Below, in pieces: positions 6,134-11,427 of a DNA stretch of 11,427 nt (positions are counted from its first letter, which is position 1; each line of letters opens with the position of its first letter). Position numbers and translations under genes: made by a program. The stretch is taken from assembly GCA_919901875.1 (NCBI GenBank), contig CAKKQG010000004.1, forward strand, positions 1 to 11,427, read 5' to 3'. A model generated the notes under the pieces. The model saw only the letters and a program-made list of their open reading frames with translations. It searched no databases and was not told where the DNA came from. This stretch comes from Anaerolineales bacterium. Lineage in GTDB: Bacteria; Chloroflexota; Anaerolineae; Anaerolineales; VGOW01.

Positions 6134-6157
6134 CCCTATCACGAGGACAGACAGCAA
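6128..6157 (-). promoter_or_regulatory. Possible promoter of the membrane rhodanese
   Basis: On the minus strand TATACT (6133-6128) is preceded by TTGCTG (6157-6152) with an 18-base spacer. The -10 box is good and the -35 box matches only its first three positions. It would yield a leader of roughly 40 bases before the ATG at 6082. It overlaps the right half of the operator-like repeat. Confidence 0.45.
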
Positions 6158-6357
6158 TGCCCATTTACGAATATCAATGTAACGCCTGCCAAGAAGAGTT
6201 TGAAAAGATAGTTCGTCTTTCGGAATCTGACGCCAAACAGGAATGCCCCAAGTGCCACAGCAAACGCACGCGCAAACAGTTATCCAAGGTGGCGGCTCAA
6301 CTTAGCAGTGGCGGCAGCCCCGCGAGCAACTGCGGATCGGGCGGCAGATTTTCTTGA
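6157..6357 (+). CDS. FmdB-family zinc ribbon protein
   Basis: The 66-residue protein begins MPIYEYQCNAC, the hallmark opening of the FmdB/CxxC_CXXC_SSSS family, with a second pair CPKC. Cys8, Cys11, Cys29 and Cys32 would bind one zinc or iron. The end is a Gly/Ser-rich tail (SSGGSPASNCGSGG) with one extra cysteine, also typical. The family was named from a putative regulator near formamidase genes, but a biochemical role is not established. It is the first gene of the operon and lies directly under the strong promoter and operator. GAGGA nine bases before the ATG supports the start. Confidence 0.9.
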   Translation: MPIYEYQCNACQEEFEKIVRLSESDAKQECPKCHSKRTRKQLSKVAAQLSSGGSPASNCGSGGRFS

Positions 6358-6372
6358 GCGGGTTAATCGTTC

Positions 6373-6389
6373 ATCAGCCGTGCGCTGAT
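6373..6389 (+). other. Small hairpin just upstream of the repressor gene
   Basis: ATCAGC (6373-6378) and GCTGAT (6384-6389) form a 6-base stem with a 5-base loop within the 46-base gap between the FmdB and CsoR-family genes, ending 5 bases before the GAGG Shine-Dalgarno at 6395-6398. It could modulate translation or mRNA processing of the repressor; no T-tract follows, so it is not a terminator. Confidence 0.35.
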
Positions 6390-6403
6390 CACTCGAGGTC
6401 ATT

Positions 6404-6679
6404 ATGAAAGTTCAAAGCGGCAACGTCAAAGAAGATTTGCAAAAACGTCTGCGCCGAATCGAGGGACAGGTGCGAGGCGTGCAAAAAATGTTGGACGAAG
6501 ATCGTGATTGCCACGAGATCGTGCAGCAGTTGGCGGCGATCCGCTCGGCGGTGCAAGGCGCGAGTTTAATTTTCATGCGCGAGTATGCCTCGGATTGTTT
6601 AATGAATGTGGCGTCGGATAAGTCGTCGCGCAAAGAGTTGGTAGATGATTTGATAAATCTTATGGGCAAGGCGCCTTAG
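6404..6679 (+). CDS. CsoR/CstR-family metal- or persulfide-sensing repressor
   Basis: The 91-residue all-helical protein matches the DUF156/CsoR family: LQKRLRRIEGQVRGVQKML at the start, DRDCHEIVQQLAAIRSA, then a long helix and a short C-terminal helix. Copper-sensing CsoR uses Cys36, His61 and Cys65. Here Cys36 and Cys65 are present but position 61 is tyrosine, so the copper site is incomplete. Loss of the histidine with both cysteines kept is the pattern of CstR, which senses persulfides by forming a Cys-Cys link. Adjacent rhodaneses, OsmC-like proteins and thioredoxin fit sulfur sensing. GAGG five bases before the ATG supports the start. The likely target is the inverted repeat at 6115-6133, giving autoregulation. 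Nickel, formaldehyde or another effector cannot be excluded. Confidence 0.88.
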   Translation: MKVQSGNVKEDLQKRLRRIEGQVRGVQKMLDEDRDCHEIVQQLAAIRSAVQGASLIFMREYASDCLMNVASDKSSRKELVDDLINLMGKAP

Positions 6680-6699
6680 AGATCGGAGATTAGAGAATG
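6679..6699 (+). repeat. Three-unit heptamer repeat spanning a gene junction
   Basis: GAGATCG, GAGATTA and GAGAATG follow one another from the stop codon of the CsoR-family gene to the ATG of the first OsmC-like gene. The GGAG at 6685-6688 lies inside and is the probable ribosome binding site. It is short, so chance is possible, but it repeats the period-7 pattern seen at other gene edges in this window. Confidence 0.5.
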
Positions 6700-7146
6700 A
6701 GTCAATCAGCAATTTTGACGCCGACGAAAACGGCGAATGTGAAGTGGGATGGGAACGAAATAAACTTCACGGGGACAGGCGGCTCAGGTTTTTCGATGAA
6801 GATGAGCAGCCATTCGGGTGCCGAGGCGGCAAGCCCGATGGAATTGGTGGCGATGGCGGCGGGCGGCTGCACAGCGATGGACGTGATCGAAATTCTTCGC
6901 AAGAAGCAACAAGAGGTGATCGGGTTTGAAGTGAACGTAGTCGGCTATCGCGCCAGCGAACATCCCAAAGTATTTGTGGATATTGATTTAGAATATGTAG
7001 TGCGCGGACGCAACATTGACCCTAAAGCCGTCGAGCGAGCGATTGAGCTTTCATTGACTAAATACTGTTCAGTGAATCAAATGTTGGAGAAGGCGGCAAA
7101 GCTTCACAGCCGCTATCGAATCGAAGAAGTGGAAATGGCGGCATAA
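6697..7146 (+). CDS. OsmC/YhfA-like thiol protein, first copy
   Basis: The 149-residue protein has the OsmC fold signature: a beta-rich start, SPMELVAMAAGGCTAMDVIEIL with Cys58 at the head of the long helix, and a late KYCSV with Cys124. In Ohr/OsmC peroxidases the two cysteines and a nearby glutamate reduce organic hydroperoxides; here Glu49 is available. The KYCSV form is closer to the poorly characterised YhfA branch than to classic Ohr, so the substrate is uncertain. It is a probable homodimer. GGAG eight bases before the ATG supports the start. The next gene, one base downstream, is a paralog, and thioredoxin follows. With the persulfide-sensor-like regulator upstream, reduction of sulfane sulfur or thiol oxidation products is a reasonable inference. 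Confidence 0.88.
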   Translation: MSQSAILTPTKTANVKWDGNEINFTGTGGSGFSMKMSSHSGAEAASPMELVAMAAGGCTAMDVIEILRKKQQEVIGFEVNVVGYRASEHPKVFVDIDLEYVVRGRNIDPKAVERAIELSLTKYCSVNQMLEKAAKLHSRYRIEEVEMAA

Positions 7147-7147
7147 C

Positions 7148-7567
7148 ATGGGCGCGACAACGGTTCGTTGGATCAGTGGCAAACAATTCGTGGGCACGGA
7201 CTCTACCAACCATTCCGTGATACTCTCTTCACCCTCCGAGGGTGTTGGCGTGAAGCCTTCTGATTTATTGTTGCTCGGTCTCGCTTCATGCACTGCGGTT
7301 GATGTGGTAGAGATTCTCAACAAGAAGCGAATGCCGCTCTCGTCATTGGAGATCACTACAAGCGGTGAACAAGACGCCGACCCGCCGTGGACGTTTCGCA
7401 AGATTCACATGAAGTTCCGCGTGGGCGGAGACGGCTTAACAGACAAAGCCGTGCAGCAAGCGATTGAACTGTCCGAAGGAAAGTATTGTTCGGTGGCGGC
7501 GACGGTGAAGAACACGGCGCAGATCACCACCGAGTATGAGATTATTAATTCGCAAGGAGAAAATTAA
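7148..7567 (+). CDS. OsmC/YhfA-like thiol protein, second copy
   Basis: The 139-residue protein is a diverged paralog of its upstream neighbour: KPSDLLLLGLASCTAVDVVEILNKK places the first cysteine at residue 48, and KYCSVAATV gives the second at 114. The position corresponding to Glu49 of the first copy is Asp39, so the active-site acid differs. The proline-rich DADPPWTF insertion before the last strands resembles the family's substrate-loop region. It starts one base after the stop of the first copy and no strong Shine-Dalgarno is visible, so it probably depends on translational coupling. Because OsmC active sites form at the dimer interface, the two copies could make a heterodimer or two homodimers with different substrates. 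Confidence 0.87.
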   Translation: MGATTVRWISGKQFVGTDSTNHSVILSSPSEGVGVKPSDLLLLGLASCTAVDVVEILNKKRMPLSSLEITTSGEQDADPPWTFRKIHMKFRVGGDGLTDKAVQQAIELSEGKYCSVAATVKNTAQITTEYEIINSQGEN

Positions 7568-7568
7568 A

Positions 7569-7910
7569 ATGGCTGAACCAATTCATGTAACAGATGCGGC
7601 GTTTGAGAAAACTGTTTTGCAATCCAAGACCCCGGTGGTCGTAGATTTCTGGGCGCCGTGGTGTGGACCGTGCCGCGCGGTTGCGCCGATCTTAGAATCG
7701 CTCGCCGCCGAATATGACGGCAAGATGATCGTTGCCAAAGTGAACACCGATGACAACCCGGAATGGGCAATGAAGTATGGCGTGCAAGGCATCCCGACGA
7801 TGTTGTTCGTGCGCGATGGCAAGGTGGTTGACCAGATGGTCGGCGCTGCGCCCCTCCCGGTGATCAAGGCGCGTGTTGAGAAGCTGGTCAATACGCCAGT
7901 TGCGGCGTAA
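7569..7910 (+). CDS. trxA: Thioredoxin
   Basis: The 113-residue protein is a classical cytoplasmic thioredoxin: VVVDFWAPWCGPCR with redox cysteines at 32 and 35, KVNTDDNPEWAMKYGVQGIPT with the cis-proline at 76, and a final helix. Length is normal and there is no signal peptide. The start at 7569 was chosen over an in-frame ATG at 7536 because AAGGAG (7554-7559) precedes it, the family begins here, and it then follows the OsmC stop by one base. It reduces disulfides and persulfides on partner proteins; likely partners here are the OsmC-like proteins, the rhodaneses or the oxidised repressor. A terminator follows 40 bases downstream. Confidence 0.93.
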   Translation: MAEPIHVTDAAFEKTVLQSKTPVVVDFWAPWCGPCRAVAPILESLAAEYDGKMIVAKVNTDDNPEWAMKYGVQGIPTMLFVRDGKVVDQMVGAAPLPVIKARVEKLVNTPVAA

Positions 7911-7951
7911 ATCTGAGGCGCGTGTTTTTCGCGCTGAAGAATCTTGGATAT

Positions 7952-7986
7952 AAAGCGAAGCCCGTTCATTTGGGCTTCGCTTTTTT
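7952..7986 (+). terminator. Intrinsic terminator of the thioredoxin operon
   Basis: AAAGCGAAGCCC (7952-7963) pairs perfectly with GGGCTTCGCTTT (7972-7983) around an 8-base loop and runs into six Ts ending at 7986. It lies shortly after the thioredoxin stop and is a textbook rho-independent terminator. Confidence 0.92.
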
Positions 7987-8007
7987 GTTGCGCTTCGTCC
8001 GCAAACG

Positions 8008-8110
8008 CCGCGAATGAATTCGCGGCTGAAACCGCAAACACGCTGAAGCGTGTTAAGACAGAACGCGCTTCAGCGCGTTTTACTTGGCAGGCGTTGAATT
8101 CATTCAACGC
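8008..8110. repeat. Nested array of four short palindromes (REP/MITE-like element)
   Basis: Four palindromes each have a two-base centre: 8008-8025 (CCGCGAAT, GA, ATTCGCGG), 8037-8054 (AACACGCT, GA, AGCGTGTT), 8062-8079 (AACGCGCT, TC, AGCGCGTT) and 8091-8110 (GCGTTGAAT, TC, ATTCAACGC). The third is nearly the second in reverse orientation, and the fourth shares the core GAATGAATTC with the first in reverse orientation. Their centres are placed symmetrically about base 8058, so the whole block is a higher-order inverted repeat. No coding frame fits it. It looks like a dispersed extragenic palindromic element, but copy number elsewhere cannot be seen. Confidence 0.75.
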
Positions 8111-8128
8111 TCTATACGAATGCTCTCT

Positions 8129-8166
8129 GATCTCCCCGCAGTTGAACTGTGGGGAGATCGCGTTTT
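8129..8166 (+). terminator. Long hairpin, possible second terminator
   Basis: GATCTCCCC (8129-8137) pairs with GGGGAGATC (8151-8159), and the inner bases continue pairing with one G-T wobble to a three-base loop, about 14 pairs in all. GCGTTTTT follows. It could stop readthrough from the thioredoxin operon or form part of the adjacent palindromic element. Confidence 0.6.
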
Positions 8167-8197
8167 TAAAAAACCCGTGAGGTCGCTTCGTTACAGT

Positions 8198-8203
8198 TAT
8201 AAT
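8198..8203 (+). promoter_or_regulatory. Possible -10 box for the ABC exporter genes
   Basis: A perfect TATAAT occurs at 8198-8203, 59 bases before the ATG at 8263 and after two terminator-like hairpins, where a promoter for the exporter is needed. No recognisable -35 box lies 16-18 bases upstream, so support is limited. The remainder of 7911-8262 contains only the hairpins and repeats listed separately. Confidence 0.4.
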
Positions 8204-8230
8204 TACCCGCTCTGTCGTACAACATCTTCC

Positions 8231-8265
8231 ATTCGCTATTCGCCATCTGCTATTCGCCATCTATG
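8231..8265 (+). repeat. Heptamer array running into the first ABC gene start codon
   Basis: ATTCGCT, ATTCGCC, ATCTGCT, ATTCGCC and ATCTATG follow without gaps, the last unit containing the ATG of the exporter gene. The array occupies the place of a Shine-Dalgarno sequence, and none is visible. The unit differs from those of other arrays in the window but has the same period. Confidence 0.65.
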
Positions 8266-10137
8266 AACCTTCTCCTTCGCACCTTCCGCTCACTTCAACC
8301 CTATCGCAATCAAGTTTGGCTATTGATCATCTGTTTGTTGTTGGTCACAGTCACCTCACTCGTCACGCCTGCTTTGATTCGCAACGTGGTTGATATGGGA
8401 GTCACGCAGCGTGATCCGAGCGCGATGATCAACGCCGGTCTAACCATCATCGGCGTCGGCTTCACTCGCGCGGTGTTCAACTTCGGCAAGCGTTATCTCT
8501 CCGAGTGGTTGATTCATAAAACGGGTTATGACTATCGCAATTTACTGTACGACAAAATTCAACGCTTATCGTTCGCTTATCACGATCAAGCGCAAACAGG
8601 GCAACTGATGAGTCGCTGCACCGAAGACGTGAGTTCGCTCTCGCGCTTCATCGGGCAAGGCGCGGTTGAGTTGATCAACGTTGCGCTGTTATTCGGCGGC
8701 ACATTCTTTTTGCTGTTCAGCGCCAACGCCGCCCTGTCGTGGATCGCCCTCATCCCGATCATCTTGCTGATGATCATCACCTACTATCTCGGCACGTTGT
8801 TGGGTCCGCGATTCTTGAAAGTGGATCAGGCATTGGGCGAGGTGTCGTCGGTGACGCAAGAAAACTTAAGCGGCATTCAAGTGGTCAAAGCCTTCGCCCG
8901 CGAAGAGTTTGAAAAAGAAAAATTCGCCAAAGCCAATCGTGTTCTCTACAACGCCCGCGTCCAGATCGTCACGACGTGGGGAAAGTTTTTGCCGACGATG
9001 AACGCTTTGGTCATGGCATCTATCGCCCTCATCTTGTGGTTCGGCGGACGGATGTATATTGAAGGCACGATCACGTTAGGCGAACTCGTCGCCTTCAACG
9101 CCTATCTGCTTTTGCTCGCCCCGCCGATTCAACAACTCGGCTTTGTGGTGAATGCTGGAAGCGAAGCGGAAGCGGGCGCGCAGCGCATCTTTGAGATTCT
9201 CGATCTCGACGAAGAGATCAGATCGAAAGGGGATGCCGTCACCGCTCCCGCCCTGAGTGGCGGCGTCACCTTTGATTCCGTTTCATTTGCCTATCGCGGC
9301 GACGAAAGCGGCAAACGCGCCTTGCATGGAATCTCCTTTGAAGCGAAACCGAACGAGGTGATCGCGTTAATCGGGCCCACAGGAAGCGGCAAAACAAGTT
9401 TAGTGAATCTCATCCCGCGCTTTTACGATGTGACTGGCGGGCGCGTGATGGTAGACGATTACAACGTGCGCGACCTTGAACTCAAATCGTTGCGCTCGCA
9501 GATCGGTTTAGTGTTACAAACGTCGTTATTATTTTCGGTGAACATCCACGACAACATCGCCTTTGGTCGCGCCGACGCTACTGAAGAAGAAGTGATCGCC
9601 GCCGCCAAAGCTGCGCGGGCGCACGACTTCATCATGTCGTTCCCCGAAGGATATAAAACAGTGGTCGGCGAGCGCGGCGTGACTCTTTCGGGCGGACAAC
9701 GCCAACGAGTCGCCATCGCCCGCGCGTTGTTGATGAACCCGCGCATTTTGATTCTCGATGACGCAACCTCAAGCGTGGACACCCAAACCGAATATCTGAT
9801 CCAACAAGCGTTAAGCGAGTTGATGAAAAACCGCACCACATTCGTCATTGCCCAACGACTCTCGACAGTGAAGCGCGCCGATTTAATTTTGGTTCTCGAT
9901 CACGGGCGCATCGTGCAGCGCGGTAAGCACGACGATCTTTTAGAGCAAGGCGGACTCTACGGACAGATTTACGATTTGCAATTGAAAGATCAAGAGAAGT
10001 TCAGACGCGAGATGATGTTCTTAGATTCGCCCGAAGAGGAACAGCCTATTCCATTACACGAGCGCATTCACGCCGAACGACCTGATACGAAGAATAAGTT
10101 AGAGACGCAGCCGGTGAGAGTGAGTGCGGTGAAGTAA
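8263..10137 (+). CDS. ABC exporter half-transporter with degenerate ATP site
   Basis: The 624-residue protein is a type IV (MsbA/BmrA-like) exporter half: six predicted membrane helices at about 17-38, 54-74, 134-153, 156-176, 244-264 and 271-291, then an ATPase domain at about 335-575. Visible motifs: A-loop Tyr344, Walker A GPTGSGKT (371-378), Q-loop Gln419, signature LSGGQ (475-479), Walker B ILILDD (495-500). The catalytic glutamate after Walker B is Asp500, and the switch histidine is Gln531 (IAQRLST). These two changes mark the non-hydrolysing site of heterodimeric exporters such as TM287/288 or BmrCD. The C-terminus carries an extra ~50 charged residues. Substrates could be lipids, drugs or peptides; the sequence does not decide. 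No Shine-Dalgarno precedes the ATG. The next gene is the probable partner. Confidence 0.95.
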   Translation: MNLLLRTFRSLQPYRNQVWLLIICLLLVTVTSLVTPALIRNVVDMGVTQRDPSAMINAGLTIIGVGFTRAVFNFGKRYLSEWLIHKTGYDYRNLLYDKIQRLSFAYHDQAQTGQLMSRCTEDVSSLSRFIGQGAVELINVALLFGGTFFLLFSANAALSWIALIPIILLMIITYYLGTLLGPRFLKVDQALGEVSSVTQENLSGIQVVKAFAREEFEKEKFAKANRVLYNARVQIVTTWGKFLPTMNALVMASIALILWFGGRMYIEGTITLGELVAFNAYLLLLAPPIQQLGFVVNAGSEAEAGAQRIFEILDLDEEIRSKGDAVTAPALSGGVTFDSVSFAYRGDESGKRALHGISFEAKPNEVIALIGPTGSGKTSLVNLIPRFYDVTGGRVMVDDYNVRDLELKSLRSQIGLVLQTSLLFSVNIHDNIAFGRADATEEEVIAAAKAARAHDFIMSFPEGYKTVVGERGVTLSGGQRQRVAIARALLMNPRILILDDATSSVDTQTEYLIQQALSELMKNRTTFVIAQRLSTVKRADLILVLDHGRIVQRGKHDDLLEQGGLYGQIYDLQLKDQEKFRREMMFLDSPEEEQPIPLHERIHAERPDTKNKLETQPVRVSAVK

Positions 10138-10143
10138 CTGCCA

Positions 10144-10322
10144 TGAGCGGCGAGCGGTGAGACGTGAGCAGTGAGCAGTGAGCCGCGAGCCATAAACCAG
10201 ATGGTTTTGCTCATCACTCATCGCTCATTACTCATCACTCATCGCTCATTACTCATCGCTCATTACTCATTACTCATCACTCATCGCTCATCACTCATCG
10301 CTCATCGCTCATTGCTCATTGC
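10144..10322. repeat. Inverted pair of heptamer arrays between the two ABC genes
   Basis: The left arm (10144-10192) has seven units of the type TGAGCRG. The right arm (10211-10322) has sixteen units of TCATYRC with no gaps: TCATCAC, TCATCGC and TCATTAC alternate and the last two are TCATTGC. Read in reverse, the right units are TGAGYRA-like, so the arms are inverted copies of one family. Between them AAACCA-GA-TGGTTT (10194-10207) forms a small palindrome. The RNA of this gap should fold into a long imperfect hairpin. The array ends five bases before the second ABC start codon. Confidence 0.85.
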
Positions 10323-10327
10323 TTTCT

Positions 10328-11427
10328 ATGACTCAACCCAAACAAACTCAAGTGAAACCCCAACACCAAGACGACACGATTCTTGGCAAAGCCTACGATC
10401 CGCAGATCACGCGGCGGCTCATCACCTACCTGCATCCATATTGGTCGTCCATCATCGCCGCGTTATCGTTAATGACTGTCGCCACTATCGCCAGCGTGAT
10501 CGGTCCCTACTTGATCAAAGTTGCGCTCGACGAAGGCGTGAGCAAACGCGATGTGGGCGCGCTCGGCGCGGCAGTCGGGCTTTATGTATTAAGCGCGTTA
10601 GTGTTCTGGCTCGGCACATACTTCCGAGTCAAGATCATGGCAGTCACCGGGCAAAGCATCATCTACGATATGCGAACTCAACTCTTCGCGCATCTGCAAA
10701 CGCTCTCGCTCGGTTTCTATTCGCGTTACGCTGTGGGTCGTCTGGTCTCGCGCATGGTCAACGACGTCAGCGTGATCCGCGAAATGATCGTCTGGGCTAT
10801 CACCGCCGTCTTCCGCGACATCTTCGACGCGGGCGGCATCATCATCGCCATGTTCATCCTCAATTGGCAACTCTCCATCATCACCTTTTGCATCTTGCCG
10901 CTCATGGCAATCGCCACCGAAATTTTTCGCCGCTACGCCCGTGAGAACTATCGGCAAGTGCGTTCAGCAATTGGTTGGGTCAACGCCGTACTTGCTGAGA
11001 ATATCAACGGTGTGCGCGTGGTGCAATCGTTCTCGCGCGAAGAACGCAACTATAAAACGTTCGCCGATGAGGTGAACGGCAACAACTTAAAAGTGAATCT
11101 CGAATCGGCGATGATCTCTTCGGTATTTTTTCCGTCGGTGGATTTCATCGGGGCAATCGCCTTGGGTGTGGTCATCTGGGTGGGCGGTTTAGCCGTCGTG
11201 CGCGGCGGCGGCATCTTTGGCGGAGTCGGCGCCACCGAGATCACTGCCGGGACTTTAGTCGCCTTCGCGCTTTACATCGATCACTTCTTCAACCCGATCC
11301 GCGATCTCTCGCAACGCTACAATCATTTTCAAGCGACGATGGCGAGCAGTGAGCGCATCTTTGAATTACTCGACACGCCGATTGATGTGAAGGATGAAAC
11401 GGACTCCAAGGTGATGCCGCCGATTCG
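10328..11427 (+). CDS. ABC exporter half-transporter, partner subunit (partial)
   Basis: The frame is open from the ATG at 10328 to the window end without a stop, giving 366 codons. After a hydrophilic, Gln-rich N-terminus of ~25 residues comes an exporter membrane domain: TYLHPYWSSIIAALSLM, the GFYSRYAVGRLVSRMVNDV coupling-helix region, NINGVRVVQSFSREE, and a final DHFFNPIRDLSQRYNHFQ followed by SERIFELLD. The sequence stops in the linker before the ATPase domain, so Walker motifs are not visible. Same strand, close spacing and a different subfamily from the preceding half argue for a heterodimer. The partner is expected to bring the intact Walker B glutamate and switch histidine. No Shine-Dalgarno is visible; the heptamer array abuts the start. 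Confidence 0.92.
   Translation, partial: MTQPKQTQVKPQHQDDTILGKAYDPQITRRLITYLHPYWSSIIAALSLMTVATIASVIGPYLIKVALDEGVSKRDVGALGAAVGLYVLSALVFWLGTYFRVKIMAVTGQSIIYDMRTQLFAHLQTLSLGFYSRYAVGRLVSRMVNDVSVIREMIVWAITAVFRDIFDAGGIIIAMFILNWQLSIITFCILPLMAIATEIFRRYARENYRQVRSAIGWVNAVLAENINGVRVVQSFSREERNYKTFADEVNGNNLKVNLESAMISSVFFPSVDFIGAIALGVVIWVGGLAVVRGGGIFGGVGATEITAGTLVAFALYIDHFFNPIRDLSQRYNHFQATMASSERIFELLDTPIDVKDETDSKVMPPI

Noticed and set aside
6083..6157. Longer start for the membrane rhodanese at 6157
   Set aside because: The added 25 residues would cover the strong divergent promoter and the operator-like repeat, while the ATG at 6082 has AGGAG directly upstream.
7917..7934. GCGCG...CGCGC stem with T-run in the loop after thioredoxin
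   Set aside because: Only five pairs, and the T-run is in the loop rather than after the stem; the strong terminator at 7952-7986 explains the end of the operon.
7583..8260. Minus-strand open frame of 225 codons over thioredoxin and the following gap
   Set aside because: It crosses the thioredoxin gene, a strong terminator and the palindrome array, and has no family features.
10211..10322. CRISPR-like array
   Set aside because: Units are seven bases with no spacers; it is a simple tandem heptamer tract.

Overview
The window reads as part of a free-living bacterial chromosome, most likely from the Chloroflexota (Anaerolineae-like). This is inferred from an ECF sigma factor paired with DUF5667 proteins, long Thr/Pro-rich surface proteins, a LysM protein, and short period-7/8 degenerate repeats between genes. 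No rRNA, tRNA, CRISPR array, transposase or phage gene was seen. Gene density is high, and most units are bounded by recognisable hairpins.

Layout. (1) 1-227 is the 3' end of a homospermidine-synthase-like gene. It converges on a minus-strand pair (2656 to 366): a membrane-anchored coiled-coil protein with a C-terminal helix-hairpin-helix domain, translationally coupled (ATGA overlap) to a membrane-anchored LysM protein. (2) 2760-5217 runs divergently: an ECF sigma factor, an overlapping membrane DUF5667 protein (probable anti-sigma factor), and a second DUF5667 protein that lacks the cytoplasmic half. A matching two-box promoter-like motif precedes both the sigma gene and the second DUF5667 gene. 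A strong bidirectional terminator follows. (3) 5299-7910 looks like a sulfur/redox locus: a single-domain rhodanese, a membrane-anchored rhodanese on the other strand, then a five-gene operon encoding an FmdB zinc ribbon, a CsoR/CstR-family repressor, two OsmC/YhfA-like proteins and a thioredoxin. A strong promoter in the divergent gap overlaps an inverted repeat that resembles a CsoR/RcnR-family operator. (4) 7911-8262 is non-coding and holds the operon terminator, a nested array of palindromes and another strong hairpin. (5) 8263-11427 encodes the two halves of a probable heterodimeric ABC exporter. The first half has a degenerate ATP site; the second is cut by the window end before its ATPase domain.

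Working together: region 2 looks like a self-contained, autoregulated envelope-signalling unit. In region 3 the regulator has the two-cysteine pattern of persulfide sensors, and its neighbours are rhodaneses, thiol peroxidase-like proteins and thioredoxin, which suggests handling of reactive sulfur or oxidised thiols. The most unusual non-coding features are the degenerate heptamer arrays that sit against start or stop codons and the symmetric palindrome cluster at 8008-8110. All functions are inferred from sequence alone.
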